Below are positions 33,181 through 44,604 of a DNA stretch of 64,000 nucleotides, piece after piece. The notes under the pieces are model-generated. The model was not told where the DNA came from. It saw only the letters and a list, made by a program, of their open reading frames with translations, and searched no databases. The DNA comes from Calendula officinalis (Eukaryota; Streptophyta; Magnoliopsida; Asterales; Asteraceae): contig OY970829.1 of the NCBI GenBank assembly GCA_963853835.1, forward strand, positions 11,018,446 to 11,082,445, in the 5' to 3' direction. A program made the position numbers and the translations under genes. Positions within the stretch are counted from its first letter, which is position 1, and each line of letters starts with the position of its first letter.

Positions 33181-35056
33181 ATTTATAAGTAACAGCGTTA
33201 CCTATCACGCATAAATCTCATATACTATCATGAGAAGGCATAATCACGCACATCCAATTCATCTCCCATCTACTCATTTATATACATTAGGTCACCTCCG
33301 ATTAATAATTAAGATATATTAGTCAATAATCAGAATGAATTATTTTAATATTAAATATTATCTCTACAAATTTCTCTTTTTACATATACTCCAATTACAC
33401 TCGATTAAAATTTCCGTAATTTAGCTTTTAACTTATCGCAGTGTATACTAACAACTTATTTCAAACATCGCTTAACGACTTCCCACGAGTCAACTTCTAA
33501 CTTCTTTTGATTATTTCGCCCACATATTTACTCGTTAACTCATATTACCCACTTTTTACAAATATAATAATATTTAAGTAAATTTCATACACTTATTAAT
33601 AACAATTTCTCATTACTCAGTTAGTAATTCAATTCATTAGTTCTCATTTACTCAATTAAGCAATTACCATTTATTCTCACTTTAAAATGTTACTCTTTAC
33701 ACCTAAATTTAGTGCTTCCTTGTTTTAATAATTCTCAGTGCTCATTTATTATAGATCTCATTGTTTTATCCACTTAATGAATTCCTCATTCACTCGATTC
33801 CATAAATATTCTTAATTCAATAAATTAAATATAATAAAATATATTATTTGATATCTCTAAGTGGTAAAATATATTACCCACTCCAATAATTTCATTTGAT
33901 AATTCCCCTTAACTCCAATTTTATAATTACTCATAATATTTCTCATAAATTTTATGACACCTCAAAATTTTTTTAAATAACCCATATATAATAATAAAAT
34001 ATATTTATATTATTTGATAACTCAGAAAAATAATGTTACTCACAAATAGAACTTTCTCATAAAAACATTATAACACCTCAATTTTTAAATAAAACTTCCC
34101 GTTAATGTAAAACATTTTTCTCTTTTAACTCATTTTAGTAACTTGTTCACAGAACTCGATTTCTAAAAATTTTTATAAACTCCAAAATTTACTCAATAAT
34201 CAATCAAAATAAGATTATTTTTTTTCCATTTGTTTTAATAATTCTTTATCAACTCAATTTAATGACCTCATTTTAACTCATTTCTTCAAAATTTCATTAT
34301 AGCGGTTTTTCTGAAATCCAACTCATTAATAAATTCTCATCACTTAATTTAATAATTCATCATTATCTAATCACACAGGAATAAGTATACTTATCTTATT
34401 TTGTATATAATTATAGTATTTAGTACTTCTCATTTGCAAATTGCACTCAACCCAATTTACTCGATAATTAATTTCTCTATTAACCCAGATTTATAAATTT
34501 CTACAAACTTGGTAATTATACCATAAAATGAATTTAATGATTCTCCTTTACTACATTCGATAATTACACTTTTAGATTCTCTAACCATGTATATGCCTCT
34601 TGCTCATAATATTTATAACTAACACATAACGATAATTATTTCTTGGCAATTTCCCTATTAACCCCTACTCAACTCCACTTGGAGAAAACTCGTCCTCGAG
34701 TTTGACACTAGAAGTCTATATCATGATAAAACAAACAATATTCACTCACTCAAGCAAATGATATGCGTAAAATAAATTCACAATAACAAGCATTGGTCCA
34801 TCGATCCCCTCAAAATCTCCCCATAACCAACCAAAAGTCCTGTGTGTACGGTAATAGGGGCCCTCTATTACTTTCGACACCTACCTTTGTTTGGTCACGA
34901 GTCAATCCCAAAGTTCACAACTTCCCACACATAAATCCACCAGCAAATCACATTAAAAAGGAAGAAAATTTTACTTTCATATCTGATAAATTACTCAAAA
35001 TCCTATAAACATTACTCATAAATGCACTCAGCAAAAAGGCACTCAGCCAAAGTACT

Positions 35057-35439
35057 TCGAAGCTCGAGACGAAGGCTACGACATGATTACCCAACTTCAC
35101 GGCCCAAAAAGCCTTGTTTTGGACACTTAATTTATGTTTTTCTATTTTTTCGTTAAGTTTCCGAACTTTGTTTAGGCCCAGTTTTTGGCCCGTTTGTCGT
35201 TTTAGGCCAATTCGAAAATCTGGCCATATTTAAAGTGTATTTTGTCATATGGAATAATCAGTTGATGAATTTTGCAAAGTTTGAGTTTTCTCTCCCGAAA
35301 TTGTGTTCTTCGTGTTAGAACAAGTTTTGAAGACCAAATCACGGTATTCTTTTGAATCAACGTGTTTTGTGTTAGATTAATCCGGTATTCATTTGAATCA
35401 ACGGATTCTAATCTTTTCTATCTTTTCAGTACTACATCA
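35057..35439 (+). repeat. 3' LTR of copy C, right part
   Basis: It resumes at TCGAAGCTCGAGACGAAGGC and ends ACTACATCA, matching 13245-13637 of copy A's LTR. Together with 30006-30119 it forms one LTR split by 4.9 kb. Confidence 0.85.
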
Positions 35440-36717
35440 ATTGTTCATTTATACTCGTGGTGATACATTATCAAAACATGACAACCAATCTTTATGCTCG
35501 AACTAAGTTAGCTTTAGTGCACAAGAGAGCATAGCAGTACATGCCATAATCATCAGCTAGTGGATATAGACCGTGGATATGAAGAAAGTACTATTGGTTG
35601 ACACTCGTCCTCCTGCACTTTTATCAACCTCGGTATTTCCGAGCCATTTTGGGGAGTGCATATCCAGAAAATCATTATCAGTATCATAGAGTCAAAGTGT
35701 TGGTTATGAGCTTAGGGTCGGCGTATTAACTGAAGAGTCCAGATAACTGTTGGAGATATCAGTGATGCTTTTTATTTTAAATTCATTTTATCTGATCGTG
35801 TTTTACTGACTTATACTATAAAACGTAGTTAACTCTACAAATTTTTATACATTCAAAATACTTAAATATTTTACTTACAAATTGTGTCATAATGACAAAT
35901 TCATAAATCATTTTAAAAAGTCATAATGTCACACAAAATTTAGCCTATTGGGAAAATAAAAACATGGTTTTCGAAACTAAGCATCAAACATGTAGATTTA
36001 CTCAAAAATTCGTGTTGATCGTTTTATGTATGTTTTTCAGGTAATTAGGTGAAGTATTGACTCTTAAATTCTAGATAGGAGCATGCAGATTGTCGATATG
36101 TCACGAACTTCTTTTCATTTTTCATTTTTCATTTTTTAGCTAAGTTTTGTGGCATGCTTATTTCAAATACTTAGTTACATTTTTAAAGTATTAAATATTT
36201 GCAATAATCATATGCTTGTGTTTTACTCATGATGCCTGACGCCCTTTCATACATGAACCATTTTTGTGAGGTGTGGTTCTCTGACGTGGCGCGTTCAAAT
36301 AATTGAATGAAATCATGTGGTAAAACATAATTGGAAGTATTTGACCATAATTCTAGTAATTTATAGTAAAAACGTTAGATATAGCAAAAATAATGATATT
36401 TATTTTATGTATAATTTTGGCTATATCAATAGTATTATGCATATCAATTAAGAGATAGATGGAAATAAATTAAACAACTCGAATACAAAGAGTTTTGAGA
36501 TAATTGATATTAATACTAAAATATATGAGACTATTACATGACAATATATAGATAATTTGATTTGTCATTTACAAATAACAAAATATAATAGGAAAAACCA
36601 TTACACAAAAATGTTTTAGTTAAAGAAGTTATTTATAATCTTGTGTAAATTTTCATTCATGATAGGAATTTCGAACATGAAGAGTTCAATTCATTTGGGT
36701 TGTATTCAAAAAATTGG
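35440..36717. other. Spacer upstream of the defensin-like gene
   Basis: No gene is recognised. 35505-35760 is less AT-rich than its surroundings and may be old transposon coding sequence, but its short frames match nothing I know. Confidence 0.4.
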
Positions 36718-36723
36718 TATAAA
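36718..36723 (+). promoter_or_regulatory. Possible TATA box of the defensin-like gene
   Basis: TATAAA 175 bp before the start codon, the clearest TATA in the upstream region. Position is plausible for a plant promoter with a 5' UTR of about 140 bp. Confidence 0.35.
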
Positions 36724-36892
36724 CCCTTCTAACAAAAGAATCTTTTTTTTTCAATATGGAAGTAAAATAAATAACTTTTATGGGATCCTCAATTGCTACT
36801 AAGATTTTGGTTTGCTTTCATTGATTGTGTTTCCTTTGTGTAATTCACATCATTTCCAAACATTTATCTTTGTTATCATATAGATAATTTCA

Positions 36893-37472
36893 ATGGCTCA
36901 ACAAAGAACACTCTATCTCATTCTTTTGTTCGCCAGTGTTCTTCTTTTTACCGGTTAGTGTTCTACATATGTTAATACTACTACATGTTCACACACATAA
37001 GTTTGGTTTTTTAGTTCCCTATTTAATAAGTTGATTGCGTATAAAACCTTGAATCTTTATTTTATATCTTTCTCGTAATTTTTTCCAAAAAAATCATATA
37101 CATTTTTTCATAATATTCAACGATGTTCGTTTATTGTTAAAAGTTCAGTGAGAATATATACCCCGATTACATTTATAATTGAAGGAAACGGTGTTACTTC
37201 ATTTTTTGTGTCGTGTACTATTATTAAAAATATTTTCAATATATTCATGACTATTCTAATTATTTACATCTATTTTACTGACATATGGTGTAGCATCGTG
37301 TTTGAGACCGAAGACGGCAACGAATGAGATGGTTACAAATGATTATTGTTGTCATGACATTCACGGGCCCGCTTGTGTTGCAAATAGGTGTAATAGTTTT
37401 TGCTTGGATAACTGCAGCAACCAGAAGGGTGGTTTTTGCAAAGGCAACACGTGGTGTCATTGTTACTGCTAA
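36893..37472 (+). CDS. Defensin-like secreted cysteine-rich peptide, two exons, 79 aa
   Basis: Exon 1 is 36893-36953 and exon 2 is 37294-37472. The intron begins GTTAGTG and ends GGTGTAG, in phase 1. Exon 1 encodes a signal peptide (MAQQRTLYLILLFASVLLFT). Exon 2 encodes the mature region, about 58 residues with 11 cysteines: SC, then DYCC, ACVANRCNSFC, DNCSN and the gamma-core-like GGFCKGNTWCHCYC ending at TAA 37470. A signal peptide on its own exon with a phase-1 intron just after it is the standard layout of plant defensin-like (DEFL) genes. Such peptides are secreted and act in antimicrobial defence or cell signalling; which applies here cannot be told. An odd cysteine count could mean one free cysteine or a dimer. 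AATAAA lies at 37599. It was missed by ORF calling because of the intron; the only long frame here (minus, 37275-37460) is a shadow. Confidence 0.82.
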
Positions 37473-37831
37473 GGCGAAATGATATCTTCTTTTCTTTGGA
37501 ATTAGTTTCCATGTATGAAAAAATAAGGATGTTTTTACGTTTTCTAATGTTTATGTTGAATTATTGAATTCTATATAATCAATATGATTGTAACTCCTAA
37601 TAAAGATGGGTTTGTAGTATTGTGTATGGGTTATGTTCTATCTTTTCCTATTCTAGAATTTCATATGTGTTATACTTTTAGAAGTTAGAAGAATAATAAA
37701 TTAGGCACAATCACTCAGTTTATGATTTTGAAAGAAGACAAACTGTTTATGCATAATTGCACCATGCATACCGAATATTATTCAGTTTATGTCATCTAGA
37801 TCCATGAAATGATGGATGGGTTGACGCTGAT

Positions 37832-38608
37832 TGTTAAGACTAGTTTTAAGCTTTAACATGTAATTAGTGATAATCAAACTAGTTTAGAGGTGAGGGTATA
37901 AATACTAGGGGTGTTCAAAAATATCCGAAAAAGCGGGTATCCGATAAATTACCCGATATCCGAAATTCGGGTATCCGAAAATCCGGATATCCGAAAATCC
38001 GGGTATCAGAATTTCGGGTACCAAATAAGGGTAATGTTTTTCAAGATTTTCGGATACCCGATACCCAAAAAATTATCCGAAAATAAAAAATATACGAAAA
38101 ATATACAAAAATACCCAAAATATTTGAAAAAATACCCAAAACACCAAAAATATTTGAAAAGTACCCGAAATATCTGAAAAATACCCGAAATATCCGAAAA
38201 AATACTCGAAATATTCGAAAAATGTTTGAATATTTTGTTTTTTTTGGATACCGGATACCCGGATTTCGGGTACCCGAATTTTCGGGTACGTGAAATCCGG
38301 GTATCCAAAATCCGGGTACCAAATGCGGATAGTAAAAATCACTATCCGAAAATCCGGGTACCCGAATTTCGGGTATCCGAAAATCCGGGTACCCGGTTTT
38401 GAACACCCCTAATAAATACGTTGTGTTTAGGCTAATGATGTAAGCTTTCCCACACTTTCAATGAATTAACCATTTTGAAAGCTCCAACTTCCTCCTCCAT
38501 CTCTCTGGTTCTCTCTCTCTAGAAACCCACACTTTTACACACACTTGATCTTCAAATCTCATGGAATCAACATGAATTGCTTAGATTTCGATTGCTATAG
38601 CTCTCTCA
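37832..38608 (+). repeat. LTR of a third copia-type element, carrying a MITE
   Basis: It starts TGTTAAGACTAG and ends GCTCTCTCA two bases before a perfect primer site. Without the inserted MITE it is about 265 bp. Confidence 0.75.
37906..38411. mobile_element. hAT-type MITE with 8-bp target duplication
   Basis: The ends TAGGGGTGTTCAAAA and TTTTGAACACCCCTA are perfect inverted repeats, flanked by ATAAATAC on both sides (37898-37905 and 38412-38419), a perfect 8-bp duplication as made by hAT transposases. The interior is built from GGGTATCCGAAAATCC and ACCCGAAATATCCGAAAAAT units, giving overlapping spurious frames on both strands. Confidence 0.93.
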
Positions 38609-38610
38609 AT

Positions 38611-38622
38611 TGGTATCAGAGC
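38611..38622 (+). other. Primer binding site (initiator tRNA-Met)
   Basis: TGGTATCAGAGC two bases after the LTR end. The leader 38623-39560 follows with no ORF on the plus strand. Confidence 0.88.
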
Positions 38623-39049
38623 ACAATCCACTTGGAATAGATCCAAATTTGTGCTTAATTGATCTAGATTTGAAGATTTTTGAAGTTTTTGGAAAAGAGC
38701 TGTGATTTTTTGATTTCAAAATTTTTGGTAGAGATCGTTGATATTATTGGATAATCGCATTCCTCCTTTGATTCTAAGCACTTTAGAATCAAATTTCGAT
38801 TCAATCCATCAAGTATTGATCTCAATTTGAAGATTTTTGTGAAAAATATGAAAACTCAAAAATTCAACTGTAAAATCGAAATTAAGGTCTGATTTGTTAC
38901 GATTTGAGGAATTTTATTACATCCAACTGTTAGAAAAGTGATTTCTAACATTTTTCTTATTTGAATCATTGATTTTGGTTAAGAATTGAAGAATCTAGGA
39001 TCAAATTAGTGAAGTATTGAAGCTTACGGTTCGGCACTGTTCGTGTTCG

Positions 39050-39500
39050 ATTGAAGAAGGATCTCGACTCATTGAAGGTTCTCGACTGAAATTGATCTCG
39101 GTAATTGTTCTCTACTCGAGAACCTCTGCAATTGAAACATCTTGGCAAAGTTCATCTCGATCCCGACTTTCAATTAAAGATCTCGACCTTTAATTGTTCT
39201 CTACCCGAGAACAATCATCTCGGCAATTAGGCGTCTCGCCACAAATTGATCTCGCCAAATAGTTCTCGACTTCAACTAGTATCCAGAATTTGTTCTCGAT
39301 CTCTGCTCGAATTTAATTGTTCTCGCCAATTTCTTCTCGCCAAATAGGGTTCTCGACTTCGACCTATGTTACGATTTGTTCATCAGATTGCACAATTGAA
39401 CTCGACCTTGATTCAAACGATCTCAACTTTAACCAATTGATCTCGACTCTGGTAATCTGCTTAATAGATCTCGATCTCAGCAACTCTGAGTTGAAGACGA
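39050..39500 (+). repeat. CTCGAC/CTCGCC motif cluster in the leader
   Basis: About twenty irregularly spaced copies of (A/T)TCTCGA(C/T) or TTCTCGCCAA(A/T), with two copies of CTCTAC(T/C)CGAGAAC. Confidence 0.75.
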
Positions 39501-39560
39501 GCTCTAAGTTGAAGACGATTCACCTCAGTATCCAGTTAAAAATTTTGAGAAACTTGTGCA

Positions 39561-40139
39561 TTAACTCAAGAGTATCTTTTTAATTCTCACTTCCCTCAAA
39601 TCATTTATCATAATGGTAAATCTTCTATAGGAGATTTTCAACGATTCACCTTTGACAACTTTGAATGATTCATACTTTCGATTTAACATAGCCTTCTTGC
39701 TCGCTTTGACTGCAGCTATTCCTTCATAGGACGTTGTCATAATATCCCATATTTCCTTTGTAATTACACATTCTTTTAAAGTGATTAAGATGTAATTTGG
39801 TAGTGAAGTCTGAAGAAAAAACTTAAATTCGGCATCTAGCCCTGCTTTCTTCCTATCAATCTCCATCCATTGATCTTCACGTTTATCTTCTTCAGTGTCA
39901 GATAATTCTGGGTCGTCTTCACCTTCTTCATCACCTTCTTTCTTCTTTTTAGAGATGGATGGACTTGGAACAAGTATTTTTGGAACATGAGGACCAAAGT
40001 GTAGAATCTCTGGAGCAAGAGGATGTCGATGTTTAGCAAAGCCCATAAAACGTATTTTCCACATCCCAAAATCATTATCAGTGAAAAGTGGAGCATTTGT
40101 TTTTGAACCGATGTTCATTTGATATAATCTTTCACTCAT
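39561..40139 (-). pseudogene. copia gag fragment, minus strand
   Basis: The ATG at 40139-40137 starts a 192-residue frame: MSERLYQMNIGSKTNAPLFT, a W-K-I-R motif (DNDFGMWKIRFMGFA), an acidic insert (KKKKEGDEEGEDDPELSDTE), then KECVITKEIWDIMTTSYEG and a KRKYESFK-like segment. The order (LFTDNDFGMWKIRF, EIWDIM, and YESFKVVKGES) is that of copia Gag (DUF4219/UBN2 type). It is cut within UBN2 at about 39570, where the leader of the plus-strand copia element ends, so the two elements meet head to head. The primer site and LTR for this gag lie just upstream on the same strand. Confidence 0.82.
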
Positions 40140-40185
40140 TTTGATCAGTAAATAAGCAGATCAACAATTATAGATTAATTATCAT

Positions 40186-40197
40186 GCACTAATACCA
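40186..40197 (-). other. Primer-binding-site-like sequence
   Basis: On the minus strand TGGTATTAGTGC, two differences from the standard site, a few bases inside the LTR and 47 bases before the gag start. Confidence 0.7.
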
Positions 40198-40199
40198 AT

Positions 40200-41120
40200 T
40201 GGTAGTCCCATAATAAAAGCTGAATAAGTGTAATAAAGGGAATGGATACACTTATACGGTTCTACTGACCAAATTAAAATTATAAACACTCAAAAATAAA
40301 TACTCTTTCTTTATTTAATCAATGTTGATTTAACAAAGTACAAGTAGTTGCGGAATAGCTAAAAATACGAATTCTAACTAAACTACTTGAAAGAGGTAGA
40401 TAATTACAAATGTTGTGTAAGACAAGTATTGATTAACGGATAATCAAACACAAGATCAGACATTGTTGTCACTGTGATTCAATTGATGAAACAAGTAACA
40501 TAACAATATTACAAGTTGTTCTCACTTTGCTCAAGATTAATTATCTAAGCAAGCTTTAGCAGAGTGAGAATGTTGTTGGGTGCACATGTGAATTCATCCA
40601 TCAAGTCCTCTATTTATAGTGTTTGTAAGATGTGATAGCTAAGGGATGTATAAATTTGTGTGCTAAGGATATTTCATGCAACGCGCACAACTAACGAAAT
40701 TCTTACAATACTTTATGTCGTCTTGTGAACGCCGAGATCTTTTAGAAGATTTTCATAGGATTCCCTTTGTCGACGACTCACGATCTTCTGTAACACTTGT
40801 GTCTTTTTGTGTCACTGAAGCTCTGAACACAAAGAGATGTTTCGGATAACCATGAGTGTTTCAGGTACTCATGGCTCTTCAGTGACCTTCACTAAGATTT
40901 AGACTTAGAGAAGCATTTGTCTTCAAGACTCAGTGTTATTTTCACGTGTACACTGAACCTACTACGACCATATGAGCTGTTGATCACTCTCTGATTCCGC
41001 ACGGGGAATTGATCGTTACTTCTTCTGTTGTTCAGATATCGTAGCCAAGTGATGAGAATCTAAACGTGTCAGGTTCTTAAACACTCACAATCTGAAGAAC
41101 TAATCTTCATATCCTAAAGT
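40200..41120 (-). repeat. 5' LTR of the minus-strand copia element
   Basis: On the minus strand it ends ...GTGGGACTACCA-type sequence just before the primer site. A shorter copy lies at 56878-57281. The CCTCTATTTATAGTG TATA region is at about 40610. The outer edge is set where LINE coding similarity begins, at about 41121-41125. Confidence 0.7.
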
Positions 41121-41124
41121 GTCC

Positions 41125-43316
41125 AATCCTACATTTGTTAATGATTTCTGTCCCATCTCGTTAATTGGAATTCAGTATGAAATTATAGCAAAATTATTAG
41201 CTATTCGATTATCTAGTGTGATTGAAAAAATTGTTAGTCCCGAGCAATCGGCTTTTATTAAAGGACGTCAAATTTTAGACGGGCCTCTTATGCTTAGTGA
41301 AGTTATGGAGTGGTATAAACGCAAGAGGAAAAAGCTCCTTATTTTCAAAGTTGATTTTGAAAAAGCATATGATTCTCTAAGTTGGGATTTTCTCGATGGA
41401 ATAATGAATTATCTTGGTTTTGGGCCTAAATGGAGAGGTTGGATTAGAGAATGTTTATCTTCTTCAAGACTTTCTATTCTTATTAATGGAAGTCCTACGG
41501 AAGAATTTTCTATGTTTCGAGGTCTAAGGCAAGGAGATCCTCTTTCTCCTTTTTTATTTATTATGGCCATGGAGGGTTTACATCTTTTGATCTCAAAGGC
41601 GATTCAAGAAGAACGTATTGTTGGGGCTTGTGTTGGTAACGATCATTTCAAAATATCTCATTTGTTTTATGTTGATGATGTTGTGTTCATGTCTGATTGG
41701 AGTCATAAGGAACTTGAAGGTATTTTGCAAGTGCTTAACATTTTTTTCGAGTTTTCAGGTCTCAAAATTAATGTGCATAAATCCAATGTTTTTGGTGCCG
41801 GGGTTGATGAGGCTCAGATCGGTCAGGTATGTAGCGATTTTGGGTGTCAAAAAGGTGAATTTCCTTGTATGTATTTGGGTGTCAAAATTGGTGCAAATAT
41901 GTCTAGGATGTCGAGTTGGGAGGAAGTGTTTAATCGGGTCCGTGGGAAATTATCGTCGTGGAAAGCTAATATGATCTCTATAGGAGGTAGATTAACTCTT
42001 ATTAATTCGGTATTGGGTAGTATGGGCATTTATTGGTTGTCTATTTTTCGGGCTTCGTCGGCCATAACTAAAAAGTTAGAACAAATGAGATCTATATTCT
42101 TATGGGGTGCGGTGAATAATGAACGGAAAATTAACTGGGTTAAATGGGATTTATGTATGGCGTTAAAAGATAGAGGTGGGTTGGGAATTTCTAGTTTAAA
42201 TTCCCTTAATTTAGCACTTTTATATAAATGCAGATGGCGGTATTTTAATGAAAAGAAAGTGTTATGGTGTAGGTTTATTAACTCAATACATGGTGTTGAT
42301 GGTGGCTTTGAGAACAGTGGTAGAAATAGGTATAGAAAAGGAATTTGGTCGCAGATAATTGGCTCCATTAATTTCCTTCATGAACATCATATTATCCCTT
42401 ACAATTCTATCAAATATAATGTTATTAGTGGCGGTGATGTAAACTTTTGGACGAATAGATGGGTGGGTAATGAGCCGCTTTGTGTTATGTTTAATAGATT
42501 ATATCAATTAGATCTAAACAAATTTTGTAAAGTAAAAGAGCGATGGAATAATGGATGGTGGTGGTATTTTAATTGGAGAAGAAATATTAGAGGGGGTAGA
42601 GAACAAGAGCAATTTGATATGTTGATGGCTCTGTTAGGCGACATAGCCTTGGGTGAGGGTAGAGACAAAGTTTGTTGGAATTAAGGGGAAGATTGTATGT
42701 TTTCCGTTGGTGAGATAAGAACATACATAAATGATTATTTCTTCCCCGGTATTTCTATGTCTTCGAAATGGTGTGGTACTATCCCTATTAAAGTTAATGT
42801 TTTATTTGGAGGCTTGGTTTAGATCGTCTCCTAACGAGATATAATTTATCCCATAGGGGTATGGAAATTCAGTCTATTTTGTGTCCAACATGTAATCTAG
42901 GTATGGAAATCATTAACCATACGTTTTTCTTATGTTCTTTTTCCAAGGAAGTGTGGTCGTCTATAGCCGCTTGGTGTCATATGAGTACCGATCAATTGAG
43001 TTCGTTGGAATATTGGTGGGAATGGAGTGAAGATATTTCCAATATTAATTATTGTCGGTTAAAGTATCAAGTGATCGGATTTACTACGTGTTGGATGATT
43101 TGGATGTTTAGAAATTCTTTGGTGTTTGATAGTGGTAATATTAGAAAATCTGATGTTATAGATAAATTTAAGTTGTTTTCTTTTTCTTGAATCACTCACC
43201 GGAATCTTAAATTTAAGGTGTCGTGGATTGAGTGGTTGCAATTTCCTTTGTAATTTGTTAGTTTATCAATTTGCTAGACTCTAGTGTTTGAATAAAATTT
43301 GCCGTTCAAAAAAAAA
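41125..43316 (+). pseudogene. L1-type LINE, 5'-truncated, with poly-A end
   Basis: Encodes the RT of a plant non-LTR retrotransposon. In order: FCPISLIGIQYEIIAKLLAI, SPEQSAFIKGRQILDGPLM, FKVDFEKAYDSLSWDFLD, MFRGLRQGDPLSPFLFIM, the catalytic FYVDDVVFMSDW (about 41660), thumb sequences YLGVKIG and WKANMISIGGRLTLI, and a C-terminal zinc-binding segment CPTCNLG...HTFFLC (about 42880-42940). The frame is broken by TAA at 42682, a frameshift near 42800 and TGA at 43188; the final stop is near 43252. AATAAA is followed by an A-run at 43308-43316. The endonuclease ORF and gag-like ORF are missing, as expected from 5' truncation or from the adjacent LTR element. The catalytic core residues are intact, but the element is dead. 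Confidence 0.92.
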
Positions 43317-43682
43317 TATATTCTCTGTTTGTCTTCATTAAATCCATTTCCACGGGGGTTACTTTCAGCGACCCAACAAGAACCAAATTGGGGTGTTGAA
43401 CCGATACATTTGCATATGACATACTTCCCATGAACCAAATATTGTGGATTTGTGGTTCATAAATTAAGAAATGTGGTGTAAAAATTAGCACATATTATTC
43501 GATGCCTAACTATTTTATTACCACGTATTTTTTATTTATCAAAAGATCATATCTTGTTATCTATATCACTAATCAAATGGAGCTGAAATGGAACAACCCC
43601 AAAAGATGCCCTCTTTTTGGAGACCGAAAGAAAAAAGATTATAAGAATGACTACTAAACAGTCAATATTAATTGTACCTAGA

Positions 43683-43872
43683 AAGGTGGCAGATAATATA
43701 ACGAAGTTACATGGAAAATCGAGATATCGGACATTTGTGATTGCGTTCAATTAAAGAAATACCATTCCAGAATGGCTTCTTGTTTGCCAAACTACTTTAT
43801 TATCACATATTACTAAAATACCAAAAGATCATAGCATATTATTAGTATCACTAAACAAATCCTACTATTATA
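43683..43872. repeat. Duplicated spacer segment, copy 1
   Basis: Shares TGGAAAATCGAGA, TCGGACATTTG, GCGTTCAATTAA, TTGTTTGCCAAACTACTTT and AAACAAATCCTACTATTATA, in the same order, with copy 2 at 44605-45143. Confidence 0.8.
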
Positions 43873-44229
43873 CACGCCTAACTAACACCATTTTCCAACT
43901 TTGTCTTATCATTCTAATGCTTACTATGAACAACCATAAGGTTGAGTGTCTCTTGGAAGTGAGTATACAAGATCCAACTCGAATTGAAAAAACAAAAAAA
44001 CAAAAAACAAAAAACAAATAGGAAATTGTTGGGTCATTGAAAGTACCCTTACCATGTATAGATTTACTGAGTACAAACATACAAATGTTAGAAGACAATT
44101 TGAAAATAAGTTTCAGATTGTGGAAGATAATGAGGTTGCTAAGTGTCGACAACATTGATCAAAAGTACATCAGTGTCGCCTCAAATGTCTTACTACTCAA
44201 TATCATGAACTTATAAAGACTAAGTATTA

Positions 44230-44460
44230 CTCACTCCGTCCCATAAAAAAGTTATCATTCCTCTCTAAATTTTTGTCCCACAAAGTTCCCATATTGATGA
44301 CTCCATTTAATAAAATAATATAACTATCTCTTAAAAATATTTTTTCTCTTATAACTAACCTTATATTTTAATCATAACTATCATCAAGGAACTCACGACT
44401 AACTATCTCCTAAAACCTTGTGTCTAAAATAAATGATAACTTTTTTGTGGGACGAAGAGA
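44230..44460. mobile_element. Stowaway-like MITE
   Basis: The left end is CTCACTCCGTCCCATAAAAA and the right end TTTTTTGTGGGACGAAGAGA, flanked by TA-containing sequence. CACGACTAACTATCTCCTAAAA inside is shared with the MITEs at 15093 and 28091. Confidence 0.75.
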
Positions 44461-44604
44461 ATATATACTATGTGCGGAATGATTATTGTGTTATCAACAA
44501 TTCAAATTATACATTGTAGTAACATGTTTAGTATGTATCTGACAAACATAAGAAGTATATGAAGATGTTTGAAGCTATCATGACACTAAACATAAGAAGA
44601 TAAA

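Larger units (their letters stand above)
30120..35056 (-). mobile_element. Chromovirus-like gypsy insertion inside copy C's 3' LTR
   Basis: It starts with an LTR (30120-32241), followed on the minus-strand reading by a polypurine-type TTCGAGGACGAAGTCTATTT motif, then about 2.8 kb of AT-rich sequence without recognisable pol. A second GTCCTCGAG/CTCAACTCCACTTGGAG motif at 34668-34710 suggests the border of another decayed copy. It ends at 35056, where the host LTR resumes. About 20 bp of host LTR is missing and no clean target duplication is visible. Confidence 0.65.

Noticed and set aside
37275..37460. 61-codon minus-strand frame
   Set aside because: Shadow of exon 2 of the defensin-like gene, whose cysteine pattern and signal exon are convincing.
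37911..38406. Overlapping ORFs on both strands
   Set aside because: Products of the GGGTATCCGAAAATCC repeats of the hAT MITE.
42030..42368. 112-codon minus-strand frame
   Set aside because: Antisense shadow of the LINE reverse transcriptase.
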